From positions 1,531,846 through 1,595,845 of the forward strand of contig NW_022985069.1 in assembly GCF_010015585.1 (NCBI RefSeq): a stretch of 64,000 nucleotides of DNA, given 5' to 3'. Source of the DNA: Eremomyces bilateralis CBS 781.70 (taxonomy: Eukaryota; Ascomycota; Dothideomycetes; Eremomycetales; Eremomycetaceae). The notes beneath the pieces were generated by a model. The model had not been told where the DNA came from, did not search any database, and saw only the letters and a program-made list of their open reading frames with translations. A program made the position numbers and the translations under genes. Of the stretch, positions 22,673-33,772 are shown piece after piece. Within the stretch, counting starts at the first letter, position 1, and each line of letters starts with the position of its first letter.

Positions 22673-23925
22673 GGTGCCGTTCGAGACTAGAGAGGCGGTG
22701 TGGAGGAGAGTTGAGGAGGGTGTCGTGACGGCGTCGAGATGGCGGTGACTCGAGGGGGATTATGACGAATCGGTATGTGGATATTCGACTCGAGCAGTGG
22801 GCCTGTGTCGTAAGGTAATGTAAAGCAATATGTGAAGAAGCTGATTATAGCTTGATCATAAAGGCGAGTCCTTGAAACAGTCGGCAGATGACTGTCCAAG
22901 CAACAACCCAGATGAGATGCAGTGATCAAAAGCTGATAAACTCTCCCGACAACTAATTGTAGATATTATGAAGAAGAATTAACGAAGCTGAAGATGGATA
23001 TCTCTGAAACTAAGTGGTGAATGCAAGAAACTGGTGATGTGGTCGTGTGCAATCTCCGAGACAAACGTCAACGAAAGGGGCAGCAACAAGTCGTCACGGG
23101 CAACTTGGGCTGATATCCAGCAATTGCGAGCCGCAAATCAGCACAATGCCATCTTTGGACGGAATTTACAACTTGACGATTGATAATAGTAAAGATTGTT
23201 TTCCAGAACATTGAAGGAAATCTACTTGGTTGAACAATGAAAAGCAAGAAACGGACCAGATGAAAGAAGCACAGAACCAAGGCGGCCCAGAGCCCCAGAA
23301 ACCAGAGGATTGAACGCCATCCATGGACCTGACAGGTGGGAACAGGGCACGATCTAGTCCATGCGAGGGAAGGGGGTCTGGATCGAATGGAATTGCAATT
23401 TGCACGCTACAGAACCCAGCAGGCCAGCACGGCTGGGACAATTGGTAGAGACATGGCTGGGAGTATAGCAACCTCCGCGAGGGAGAGTTGGAGGTTTGGA
23501 GGAGTGGGAGGTGCTGCCACTGGAGACACTAGGTGCGACTGAGGGCGAGACCTAGAGAGTGGAGAGTGGCCAGATGGAGAGATCCCCTGTCAATCGCCCA
23601 TGAAATTCGCTCTAATAATTCAAAGATTTCAGGGACTTTGCCTGCTGCGTCGCGGCCACACCAGCGGTGGGGGACGCCATTGAGATCCTCCCGACTCTAG
23701 CTCACATGCAACCCTGCATCTTTGCAGCGATATGAGCAATCAAATATTGAATGAAGATCATATGGTTTGCCTTTACTCACTTTAGCTCTCTATCCCTAGC
23801 GTCGGGGCATCGGATTGTGGGGCGTGCCAATGCTGTGCCACCAGTCCAGGGACTGTTCGACTGAATTATATTTGTAATATTTCAGTAGTTACGGTAAGTT
23901 ATATAACTATTTAAATCATAATTCA
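22673..23925. other. Gene-free spacer, 5' side of the small membrane protein gene
   Basis: About 1.25 kb. It should hold the promoter of the minus-strand gene at 22151-22672. The open frames are short and without motifs. AT content rises towards 23900, where remnants of mobile DNA begin. Confidence 0.5.
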
Positions 23926-23935
23926 AAGCTGCTGA

Positions 23936-23992
23936 GATTTGTTCCCCCGTTTTGGAGATTTGTCCCCCGCTTGAGACAATGTCCCCCGCGCT
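23936..23992. repeat. Three spaced GTCCCCCG-type repeats
   Basis: Three copies of GTYCCCCCG follow each other at about 21-bp spacing (GATTTGTTCCCCCG, GATTTGTCCCCCG, AATGTCCCCCG) in otherwise AT-rich DNA, about 100 bp ahead of the transposase remnant. They could be subterminal repeats of the same DNA transposon. No matching inverted copy was found on the other side. Confidence 0.45.
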
Positions 23993-24054
23993 AACTGGTA
24001 ATGGTGGAAATTAATGGATTAACCAAGCCTAGCGTACATCACTAATCTTCCCCT

Positions 24055-24450
24055 AGGACAACTTCAGCGCTCAATTCATTCTTTTTCTCACAGGTCCAAA
24101 CAGGGAGGATATTGCTCCCCCCTCTGGATTGTCTTTACGCTTCCATGATGAAGCCTATATTGCTCTTAGGATCCATGGCATGCAGCATGGATACGGCTTC
24201 GTACTCAAGCGGAGAAAATCTCACAATTCTGATGTTAATGCACGATATTACTACCAGTGCGATCGATTCAGAAAGTATCAGTCAAGAGCAAGGATTCTAA
24301 GTACAAGCACACGCGCAACAGGATGTCCCTTTTAAGTTTATTATCTTTAAGGCAAAGCAATCAGAGGATAACGACCAGTAGAAGCTAGAGGTTCAACATA
24401 AGCATCATAACCACTCTCGATCACTCGACCCCAGTGCGCATAGTGCCACA
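24055..24450 (+). pseudogene. Mutator-like (MULE) transposase remnant, FAR1-type DNA-binding end
   Basis: The reading around 24090-24335 resembles the N-terminal FAR1/WRKY-GCM1-type DNA-binding region that begins many fungal MULE transposases. Visible marks are EDIAPPSGLSLRFHDEAYIA, HGMQHGYGFVLKRRKS, YYQCDRFRKY and a TRATGCPF end. A second matching piece, HKHHNHSRSLDPSAHSA, recalls the HNH-x-DPSAHP block that follows in intact copies, and is read in another frame at about 24390-24450. Stop codons and a frame change separate the two, and the catalytic DDE part is missing. It is therefore a dead fragment of a plain DNA transposon, not a gene. Confidence 0.6.
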
Positions 24451-24452
24451 AC

Positions 24453-24672
24453 ACAGAGTGGGTGAATAGCGTGATACGAGTGGGCGAGTAGCAAGAGAGT
24501 AACTAGCGATGCTTGATTGATGGAATCTATGCTGTTTCGGGCTTGAGGCCAAGACTCAGACTGATCCTTGAGGACGAAAGAACTCCGTGAAGGCTGCGAC
24601 CGTTTATATAGAGGGATGCATGTGTATCATGTGACTAGCATCCTCCTAGTCTGACTGTGTTCTCACACGATA
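24453..24672 (-). mobile_element. Probable solo LTR (Copia-like), fossil
   Basis: Read on the minus strand, the segment starts TGTGAGAACACAG, has a TATATAAA about 60 bp in, then a pyrimidine-rich leader, and ends near TGTTGTGGCA. This is the layout of a short fungal Copia-type LTR. It begins exactly where the MULE remnant stops matching, which suggests insertion into that older element. I found no clear target-site duplication and no internal coding region, so family and ends are tentative. It looks old and incomplete. Confidence 0.4.
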
Positions 24673-24788
24673 CATTACGTTTTTCATCGAAGCCTAAACA
24701 TAACTCATTAACTATCTAGAGTAGCTGTACGGAGTACTCGTCGCCATTATCGGATGCTATGCTCTCCGAGGCCCACCGAGTTCCCCAA

Positions 24789-26064
24789 TCAAGTCTCCTT
24801 AGCAGCAGCCAGGGCCTCTTGTCGACCGGTGCTCTGAGGATCAAAGTAGGGCCTCTCACCCAAGCCTACCGAGCGCGACCCGGTGCGCTCGCCCAGGTCC
24901 TTATTGATGTAATCCGGGGTGGCAGCGTGGAAGACACTACGGTTGTCCCAGATGGCGACGTCGTTGGGGTTTTGCCAGCGCAGACGGACCTGCAAATCGT
25001 GGTTCTCGACGATCAGCTGGACGAACCAGTCGAGGAAGTACTTGGACTCCGCCTCGCTGAGCCCCTGGAGGTTCTGGACGTGATGGCCGACGGCGAAGAC
25101 GCTCCGCCACCCGGTGACGGGGTTGGTGCGGATTGCGGGGTGGATGGCCTCGAGGGCTTCCCCGATGTTCTCGGGTGCACCGCGCGGGGCTGCGTAGATG
25201 GGGAAGTTGTTGCGAGCGGCGGCATTGTTGAATTCCGGCTGGGCGGAGTAGAACGTGAGCTTGTCGAGGAAGCCCTGGAGCGGCTTAGAGATGCGATCGT
25301 AGAGTTCGTATCCCGAGGCCCAAAGGGTGTCTCCGCCGGTCTTGGGGAGCTCTGTGAGTCTCAGGAGGGCGTAGTCGCTGGGGACAGGCTCGAAGGTTAT
25401 GTCGCTGTGCCACTGGCGCTTCTGGCTCTGTGATAGCTTGGGGAACCGGTCGGCGAACAGGGCCTTGGCCTGCCTGGAGGAGATTGTGCTAATCTCATCG
25501 TCATCGACTCCTGTCGAGCGTGAGGAGTTGCTGATAGGGTGGATATGCAGCCCTGACGTTTCGGGCTTTCCGGTGAGTTGGCCGAGTCGTTGGACGAGTT
25601 CTTTTTGCAGATCATTGGTGATGTTGTCCTGCTTGCGGAAGAAGACGACGCCGCGCTGGGAGACTGGTGTGGTGTTAGGCAAGGGAATCTGCAAGACTTT
25701 TATTATTGGAGCTCTTACCCGTGATGGCCAAGTCGCGGAGCAGTTCGTCAGAGTTGGGTGCACGCAACCACTCGGCGAGATCGACGTTGGCAAACTCCTT
25801 GCCAATCACGGGGGTGACATCGAACTGGTCGAACTGGTCGAGGGCGCCGCTGAGTTTCAATGGCTCCTTGTGTCCCGTCAGGACCTTTGGGAGTCCATCT
25901 GTAGCACCGTCAGTCTTGTTGCTGACACAGCTGGCAGAGTAGGCATCATAAGTACCGTCTTCAGGCTGGACAGCCGGGGCTTGCTCCTTGAGAGACACAG
26001 GGAGAACTTTCTCCGCGATGGGCGCTACCACGGGGACGATATCTACGGTTGCTGAAGGAGACAT
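24789..26064 (-). CDS. TfdA/TauD-family Fe(II)/2-oxoglutarate dioxygenase
   Basis: Two exons, complement of 24789-25663 and 25719-26064, give 406 residues. The 55-nt intron (25664-25718, GTAAGA donor, CCTAAC branch) joins DLAIT to VSQRGVVFFRKQ, the family's usual opening strand. Iron ligands are visible: H201 and D203 in WHSDITFEP and the distal H361 in SVFHAATPDY; an Arg for 2-oxoglutarate is likely in the RTGSRSVGLG segment (residues 375-384). The family oxidises taurine, sulfonates, sulfate esters or aryloxyacids, releasing sulfite, sulfate or phenols. Fungal paralogues are many, and this substrate cannot be read from the sequence. The ATG at 26064 is the only one before the coding block. 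It is flanked on both sides by mobile-DNA fossils. Confidence 0.9.
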
Positions 26065-26103
26065 AATGCTACAGTTTGAAGACACTGATTTGAGACTTGT
26101 GGT

Positions 26104-26142
26104 TTGTGGACTGCAAAGTGGACTGCAAAGTGGACTGAAGAG
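26104..26142. repeat. Triplicated 12-mer upstream of the dioxygenase
   Basis: The unit GTGGACTGCAAA occurs in three near-perfect tandem copies, about 45-75 bp upstream of the dioxygenase ATG. It may lie in the 5' leader or core promoter. Confidence 0.6.
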
Positions 26143-26821
26143 CTTCTCTTGACCTAGGGAATGCTCATCGGTGGCCTTCTCATGTAAAGGTTATATACGT
26201 ACATCATATACGTATATTAGTCCTCGGTATGTAGCTATCAGTTAACACACAAATTCTAAAACGGGTTCTAGTCAAAATTACGCAATTCTCGTCATGCCTT
26301 GCACCACGGAGTTCGCTCGTGGTGTCTGTGTAGGGAAGTGTACTGAGAACAGGAGAAGTAGAAACACGACCCGCCCGGGCATCGCAATTGACATCTGCTT
26401 CACGCTATTGGACCCTGGGTTGCCGTTGCAGCCGTGTAGGCCCGACCATTGACCAATAATATATATTAATCGCTTTTGCTGCGGACCTGGCGCACGCGTG
26501 GAGAAAAGCACATCACGTCATCCCCCACGCCGTCTGCCCCGCGCTACACTTCCAAGCCATACAGCCATCAAGCATCGATTAGGCGGCCCTTAGCAGCAGC
26601 ACTGTCCTGTATGCTCGTCCTTCAATTATCAGGTGTTTCGTGTCCAGAATTGAATGCAGATTTGAGATCGCTTTGGCGGCAAACTAATTTCATTGTTTTC
26701 TTTATAACTGGTGTGAGAAGATATCGATGCGTAGTTCGCGTCGAGCCCCATTATGATTACTGACCTTACCACTATTATACATCGCATAACTTATGAATAA
26801 CTATAGTAATAACGCCTAAAG
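26143..26821. other. Gene-free AT-rich spacer
   Basis: No gene or clear element is seen. It holds the upstream region of the dioxygenase gene, with ATACGTACATCATATACGTATAT near 26200 as the most AT-rich part. Confidence 0.4.
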
Positions 26822-26965
26822 TGTGACAGTCTTGGGCTTCGCCCAGTCTGTGTGTTGTGGTCTTGCGGCCTGAGGCAGAAGGGGTAGACAGTTTGCTCAC
26901 AGATGTAAATAGATAGCAGATCGCAGTGAGAGATATCTCTTCCTTTTCTCTTTAGCAATTCAACA
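26822..26965 (+). mobile_element. LTR-like fragment, fossil
   Basis: The segment opens with TGTGACAG, carries a small GC-rich hairpin (CTTGGGCTTCGCCCAG) and a TCTCTTCCTTTTCTCTTTAGC pyrimidine run, and closes with TTCAACA. That is the usual arrangement of Copia-type LTRs in filamentous fungi. No target duplication, primer site or internal domain is visible, so it is a tentative solo or partial LTR. Confidence 0.35.
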
Positions 26966-27267
26966 GCGTTACCAGCTTACCACATCCTTCGTGGTTTGGG
27001 CCCATGACATAAAGAGCTTAAATGGATACCTCGAATGCTTGGTGCCTGGTGGTAGTACTCGGAGTAGATGTTTCTGCTAACTCGATAATCCGCCGTTGTC
27101 TACTCCGTAGGCCCCGTCGACTCCTTGATTCTGATGATGCCATAATAGCATCTTATACGTTATCCCGCTTAGGCATGATTGAGCGGGGTAGCTATAGCAA
27201 CCGCCGTCCGCGATGTGCTGACTGCTGAGCAAGTGAGATCCACTGACACCCTGATAGCGACCGAATC

Positions 27268-27522
27268 TGTCGCATTACGCGGGGCCCAAGGCGGGGGTGA
27301 TGATTAAGCGAGCGCTACTTAAGCTCAGTTACTGCAGAGACACAACGCAAGTTATTATTGATGATTCCCATTCTCTAGGAATGAGATCTAGCTAGTTAAA
27401 TCGTTGAAGATATGTAAATATAGGGAATGACTGAGCAGTCCTAAATGGGCTTAGCCTAGGGGTTATGGGCAGCGAAATGAATGTTGCGAGGCAGTTGAAA
27501 CCAACAGGGGCATCTTGCGACA
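27268..27522 (+). mobile_element. Solo LTR-like element, copy 1 (fossil)
   Basis: A 255-bp segment begins TGTCGCA and ends TGCGACA, perfect 7-bp terminal inverted repeats, and matches the 252-bp segment at 35634-35885 along its whole length with substantial divergence. Shared blocks include GATGATTAAGC, CTTAAGCTCAGTTACTG, GATCTAGCTAGT and AACCAACAGGGGCATCTTGCGACA. The size and TG...CA ends fit a solo LTR; the internal region is absent. No target duplication is seen for this copy, so it may be older or rearranged. Confidence 0.65.
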
Positions 27523-28987
27523 CCAGGACTCCTAAAAGTTCTAAAAAAGGGTCCTGGTGTCTGAGGCACCAAGTTCCACAGAGGTTGGAAACGAGACAAT
27601 GGCTTGTTGTTGAAGACAGACATCCCTTACCATGATTATAACTACCAACATTTTGATCCCTGTCAATTTCATAATGGCGTACACTAATTAAGAGCGTTCA
27701 GCGTTGTGACTGCGGTTATCCTAATTGAGAAGCCGCTAAACCTAGTATATACTAGTATTATTCTCAATTCTGCTGTCGCCGCTGCCATGTCTTCGGAGGC
27801 ACCTCTGCTATCACTATGCGATTCTGCGAGAGCTCAGCCAGGCCTAGTTACTAGTAAGTAGCTAGTTAGTTGGTAATATAACTAACTAGTTAATCAATTC
27901 TTTTATTTCTTGTACGATACGAGCTGAAAGGTGGTAAGAATACGAGCACAACGATAAGCGCTCTACTGGGCACTATGCCTTAATCCAACCCTAATCCCAT
28001 GCCACTGGGAAAGTGATGATGCACTTCTGCTTGAGAAAATCCAAAGCCAACCGCCACAAAGCCGCTGTCACACCCGCCAGTCATCAGTCGGGTTCAATGC
28101 AGGTCGGTCACACGCCTTTAATTAGTGGTCTATCCAGATTCCAGAAGCTAGCGAGGACGGTAGCGACAGAGACCCCCCGACATTGGTCCAATTATGGCTA
28201 GACTCGATAATAGATGGCAATTGGGATGATTTCCCAGTTTTCCCATAGGTAATTGATAATTCCCAGCCGCCGTCCGTTGACCCCTGAACGTGGCGAGTTT
28301 GGCACCTCCGCTTTCGTCCTACTCTTCTCGTCATTGAAACTACGCTCATTGAGGCTGAAGCAGGCTCGAGTTTATTGAGAGGAAACGATCGCCATTTCGT
28401 ATGGTGATGGAAATTCCGATATTGAAATGGAAAGGAGACATTGAACAGACACGTGTGCGATATGCCATGTATGAAGAAACCCCTGGAATCGGCGTGTATT
28501 ACTGCTGTCAGGAGACCGTCGCCTGATCCGGAGTCCGTATATGTTCAATTCGCGTTGTAATACTGTACTTCCATTCCAGGTATTGCTAGCCCTAGAAGTT
28601 TGTGGCCAGCTCTCAATTTTCAAAAAAAGGTCCGGTGTGAATGTTCCCCTTAAAAGGTTACAGGTACCCCGAAACCTCCAGGACGTTTGGATTCCCCAAG
28701 CTACACCTTCCACTGCCTGTTGACAGATTAAGATGTGTAGTCTAGCGTGCCCCTTTTTGGGCAGATCGGTACTCCGTATATCCCACCCTTTATGTGAAGA
28801 GTCGAAGAATCCGAGTCTGTGCCTCCGGGCGTTTCAGGATCGTGACAGGAGTCTGGGTGAAATAAGGCACATGTTGTGAATCCTAAAAGGCTCGGGGTAT
28901 CAAAATGTTGCTCCTCAAACTACCTTACTGTGCCTAATAGCTATCGTCTTTACACGTAGGGCCATTTTGGTACCCCATACGAGCCCT
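27523..28987. other. Gene-free spacer with one strong hairpin
   Basis: No gene is supported in these 1.5 kb. A perfect 11-bp inverted repeat (GACACCAGGAC at 27519-27529, GTCCTGGTGTC at 27551-27561) straddles the right end of the LTR-like copy. Confidence 0.5.
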
Positions 28988-30504
28988 CTACTTCTGCAAT
29001 TGTTCCAAATCGTCTTCCAGAGGGTTGATCCAACTCAGTTCTTCCGCAACCTGCTCGGTCTCCTTCCAGACCCGCAGCACGTTCCTCCCGACGATGCCCG
29101 CGAGCTGTTCTTCCGTAAGGCCTTCCTCCAGCAATGTCTCCACCAATTTCGGATACTTCGAGACATCTTCTAGTCCTTTCGGCGTCGATTCGAGGCCATC
29201 GAAATCGGAACCGAGGCCCACATGCTCGTATCCGATGAGTTCTCCGATGTGCTTGATGTGCTTGACCACCTGCTGCAGCGTCGCATCTTCCGGTACCGAA
29301 TCAGGGAGCCCCGTGGACGAACCGCTTTCCTTACAAGCGATGAAATCCGGTGAGAAATTGATCATCACCACGCTTCCTCGTCTCTTAACTAGTTGAAGAA
29401 CGTCGTCCGGCACATTTCGCGGATGGGGACAGATGGCATACGCCGAGCTGTGCGAGAAAATCGGGGGCGCCAGACTCCCAGTCCATCCATCGATCTTTCC
29501 ATCACCAACTTTGCCTTCCAGCACATCACGCATCGTGTCAACACTAACATGAGACAGGTCCACGATCATGCCTAGCCGGTTCATTTCCTGGATGAGGGCC
29601 CGTCCAGCGTTTGGTGAAATGCCGCCCCATAGCGGCGAGCTTTTGACTGTGTCCCCGTCATCGTTCGTCACGAGAGCGGCGTCTGCGTAGGCATTATGAC
29701 AGTTCCAGGTGAGCGTTGCGTATCGTACCCCTAGGGAGTAGTACAGGCGCAGGGTTGATAGACGATTGCCGATTTGATGGAGGCCTTCGATTGCAGCTGG
29801 GGAGATGAGGTTGCCGCTTGAGAACGCGTGGAGAGCGGATGAGTACGAGGTAGAAGGGGTAAAGTAGTGGGGATATGCGGCACCAAGACGTTGGTAGAGG
29901 TCGAGTTGGCTCAAGGTAGCGCGAACAACTTGAAGACGTCAGCATCGAATCATTGACGGTCCCTTGTGGTGTAAGTAGTGGGCTTACTCGGGTCATAATT
30001 CTCATCCGAAAAGTCGGAACCATTAGTCGGGCAAGGCCAAAACGCGCTCCAAAAAGAGCCTCCAACCATTCCCGTGTCCAGACGAGGGAGGTCAACATGG
30101 CCATGTAAGCCCCCATTCTCGAACTTTTCCTTGAATTCATTGGTATAGATCTTGCTCTGATCCATAAATCGTATCAAAATCATCAGATCATTGTGCCCAT
30201 CTACAGTATATGTTAGCCGTTAGGCATCGTTATAGAAGCCATGGTAATCGTCACCAATCAACGGATGCTCTTTGAGGATCCTCCTTGCTCTTTCTGGTAT
30301 CGACAAATTCCTTCTCGAACACGCCGGTGGAACGAGTCCGAATGTATAAGCGACAATCGCAAAGGCTCCCAAAATCAATAGCAGTATCTTTGTCGGAGAT
30401 ACCCAAGTTCCCCATGATCGCCGCTCTCCTGCATTTTGCCCTTGATAGGCCTTCGGTTTTATGGAATTGATTCCGTCCGCGTCTCCGAACCTGCTATATT
30501 CCAT
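28988..30504 (-). CDS. Membrane-anchored M19 (renal-type) dipeptidase
   Basis: Three exons, complement of 28988-29928, 29988-30200 and 30255-30504, give 467 residues. Introns are 54 nt (30201-30254, donor GTGACG, weak) and 59 nt (29929-29987, GTAAGC). Splicing restores both diagnostic junctions: HPLI to DGHNDLM, and DP to IVRATLSQLDLYQRL. Zinc ligands fit the family: H86 and D88 in DGHND, E202 in IEGLHQIGN, H281 in DLSHVS, H314 in FSHSSAYA, and D396 in GLGSDFDG. An N-terminal hydrophobic helix at about 38-56 (KILLLILGAFAIVAYTFGL), with a short cytoplasmic leader, makes it a type II membrane protein or signal-anchored enzyme of the secretory route. M19 enzymes split dipeptides, including some with D-residues. 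In fungi some sit in gliotoxin-type clusters, but no such genes are nearby here. Confidence 0.92.
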
Positions 30505-31267
30505 GTTGAAAAGTTTCCGAGAAGCGTGGTATGGTTGGGAAGAATCTCAGTCGCAGCGCTCAGTCTATGACTGCATCACCTGATAACTAAGAAAAGCTCA
30601 AGCCGAAACGCCTATTACTTCTCATATCGAACACTTTCTGTTCCGACTTCTGAGATGATTGACTTAGATTTGTTACCCGGTTCTAATGTAGTTAGTTAAT
30701 TAATTGTATTTGGCATGTATGTATCTAGAACCCCTCCACTATAGCAGTTGCACTGGACTGTTGCATTAAATACGGCCTAGGTAACATCCAAATGCACGGT
30801 GCATTCATTATGTCGGAAATCAGCGGTCTACTTAGTCATCCCATTCTGTACATTACGTAAGCCTGGGTATATCTACCCTGCGATGTATCCTACCTTTACA
30901 CAATACAAGCATCTCACTGCCTCTGAACAGGTATCCTATTGTTTCCGTGATTGATTGACACGCCAAAACGATTAACACATTAATACTATATGTACCAACC
31001 AGATGTAATTACTAATTAGCCACCACATACCTCTGGGTCCTGAATTCCTGACACTTCAATTTCGTACCGTAGCATCTTCTAGTTCATATGTTCTCGGTTT
31101 TTTGGCTACCACCAACTCCCCGTTTTTTGACTGTGAGATATTTCGAGTATCAGCGGATCTCGTTTCATGTCAATGATGAATGGGGGGAATCTGGAACGAC
31201 GTGGCTACGGTACTCTACTCTATGGTATGGTACAGCCCTGTGGCAAATGTGATGAGCGCTGTTCCGT
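30505..31267. other. Gene-free spacer upstream of the dipeptidase
   Basis: AT-rich DNA holding the dipeptidase promoter. No gene or repeat is supported in this part. Confidence 0.45.
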
Positions 31268-31531
31268 TATCAGCTATTGAATTATCGTCTGTCTGGATAG
31301 CCTTACTAATAATTATTTCCGCCCCCTAAACGGACGATGATATACGGCCTGCACAGCTCTACTAAAGTTGCTATTAAATTATCGTCGTCCGTCTGGATAT
31401 CCTTACCTTCGATCCTCTCAACGGACGACAAGGCTGGCGCGGACATATTCCGTGGCTTACGTCAAAGGGAGAGTGTCTATTCGATCCTCCAGACGGACGA
31501 CGATATACGGCCTGCACGGAACATATTCCAT
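31268..31531. repeat. Cluster of direct and inverted repeats, possible MITE remnants
   Basis: The motif ATTATCGTC(GTC)CGTCTGGATA occurs at about 31282 and 31379, and CGGACGAYGATATACGGCCTGCAC at about 31331 and 31494, with a third related copy at about 31422. The two motifs are partly inverted with respect to each other: ATCGTCGTCCGTCTGG (31381-31396) is the exact reverse complement of 31489-31504. Such a nested arrangement suggests repeated insertion or duplication of a small inverted-repeat element. Confidence 0.7.
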
Positions 31532-31712
31532 GATTTACTTACGTAAAAAGTAAAAAGTGTAGGCAAAGTGTATGTCGAATTGAGTATATGTACCGATGTT
31601 GCAGGTCTGCAATCTAAGTCTTTCAATTCAAGTTATCCTTTCCCGCAGTCTTTCCTAAATACCTACTTTCAATCCAGAGCCTAACGGATTTGTCGTGTGC
31701 CAATATCCCAAG

Positions 31713-32879
31713 ATGACCGAGTTGTTTATGTATGTCCCGCTACCGTCGTAACTTTAAGAAAGTGGGGAGAAGTTGACCTTTCAACAGCATCGGAGCCACA
31801 GGCTATATTGGTGGCGATACATTCTATGCAATTAGCCAGGCTCACCCTGAATATGACATCACCGCCATGGTTCGAAGCACCGCGAAAGGCGCACTTGTCA
31901 CTGCCCAGTACCCCAAGGTCCGGCTCGTTTACGGAGATCTCGATAGCATTGACCTGATCGAGGAAGAGGCTTCGAAAGCAGACATCGTTTTTCGTAAGTG
32001 GTGCGGGCGACCCTCTGTATCCATCTATTATGCTAAGTAACTCCAGAATGGGCAAATGCCGACCACCTCGAGGGGATCAATGCTATTGTCCGCGGAATCA
32101 AGAAAAGTAGCACTCCTACGTTCTTCATCCACACCTCCGGAGCTGCCGTTCTCCTCATCGACCACTGGCAAAAGCAGATAGCTTTCGGCTCGCCTTCCGA
32201 CAAGATTTTCAACGACTGGGATGGGATCCAGGAGCTTCATGACCTCCCCGACGCCGCTCCGCACAAGATTACCGAAAAAGCGGTTCAAGGCAGTTCGGAC
32301 GAGTCGTCCGTTTTCACGGCCATCGTCAGCCCTCCAGCCATCTATGGTATCGGCCGCGGTCCCGGTGCACGCCGCAGCATCTAGCTCCCCGAGCTCGCAC
32401 GTGCGACCCTCGAAAGGGGCCACGGAATCCTGGTCGGCGAGGGCAAGAATATCTGGTCAGCGGTGCATGTCGCGGACCTCAGTGATGTGTTTCTGAAGCT
32501 GGCCGAAGCCGCCGTGCAAGGCGGTGGACGCGCGACGTGGGGGACCGACGGGTACTACTTTGCCGAAAACGGCGAGGTGGAGTGGGGACTAGTGAGTAGG
32601 GCCGTGGTGAAAGAGGCCCTGAAGAATGGGTGGATTGCAAAAGGAGAGGACGGAATGGAGACGATTACTACGGAGGAGGAAGGGAACAAGGTCGCCCCCT
32701 TCGGAGCGCACTTATTGGGGGACAATAGCCGTGCAAAAGCCGTTCGGGCTCGGAAGCTCCTTGAATGGGAACCGAAGAATGCATCCATTTGGGAGGATAT
32801 CGAGGGAGCAGTGGAGTATGAGGCAGAGAGGTTGGGTCTGGCCAAGAAGCATGCTGACAGGGTGGCGGGCAAGGCTTGA
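31713..32879 (+). pseudogene. NAD(P)-binding epimerase/NmrA-like gene interrupted by one in-frame TAG
   Basis: Three exons, 31713-31729, 31788-31993 and 32047-32879, keep one frame of 352 codons. Splicing yields the start MTELFIIGATGYIGG (Rossmann motif GATGYIGG) and later DIVFQWANADHLEGINAIV, FFIHTSGAAVL, SPPAIYGIGRGPG and WSAVHVADLSDVFLKLAEAA. This is the layout of extended short-chain dehydrogenases resembling nucleoside-sugar epimerases, often annotated NmrA-like. At codon 187 (32382-32384) the frame reads TAG, in RRSI*LPELARATLERG, where relatives as I recall them have Gln. The rest of the frame is intact, with good codon use and normal introns. So it is either a very recent pseudogene, a read-through case or a base error. 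A truncated 186-residue product would lack the substrate-side half. Confidence 0.75.
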
Positions 32880-33772
32880 GTTGTTTGGTGGAGTTCAGGG
32901 AGTTCAGGAAGTTCAGTTCGTGTGGCATGAGGAATTTAACAATGGAAATATGAGTCTGCATATTCAAATGGAGAGATATAATCTTTGGAAACCAAGTTCA
33001 TCATGCCTCTTCATCTGACACCCACTACCCGTACAGAAATATTGAATACCTGAGACAGATTCTTCCATGTTCCAAATTCGATATATCCAAAGTCCGATTC
33101 ATGTCCTATTACAGTTACGGGGATTGCAGTGCAACAGCCCAGCCAACCAGACGTGTTCTATTGCAACCCAAAACTTTTCGATCCGTACGATAGGTCAACG
33201 GGTTGAAAAAGCCCCAACCCTGGCGTAGTCAACGCTCCCATTTCCCCATGCCGGAGAAGTGGAATGGGAATGGAGCCAACCAAGTGCCTGAATTCGGGCG
33301 GGGGGATGGGTGGGATGGTGGGTTGGCGGGCTCTGGGTTCCGCTATACGCAGGTCCAGTCGAGGGCGTGTTCGCTAAAGGCATGTCGAGGATATCAACGG
33401 CTCATGTTTTCTTTCATTCCGTCCGCTGCGTTTCTCCAGGTCAATTTCCGTTTATTCATCGGTTCCTTAGGTTTCCTCGGTGGCAATTGATATTCCATAC
33501 TCGTTCTATAATACATGACGTGTTGAACCTTGAAAGAAGTAAGCCTCCACAACTCTCCCTTCCACTGCGGGGTACAAAGTACATCCCACCTGTTCGCATA
33601 CAACAAAGCTGTCATCTTTTTAAATTCATCATTGGACCGTGAATTCAGCGGTCCATTTCGCATACTATTCGAGCTTACCGGTCTAGAGAACTTTCCCACA
33701 TACACGACATTCACGACCACTAGATCTGCGTTCTTCAATCAAGACAGATAGCAACATACCTTGACCGTCAAC
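32880..33772. promoter_or_regulatory. Promoter region of ornithine aminotransferase
   Basis: About 0.9 kb between two plus-strand genes. The last 300 bp are pyrimidine-rich, as expected for a highly expressed housekeeping gene. No gene or specific operator is recognised. Confidence 0.45.
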
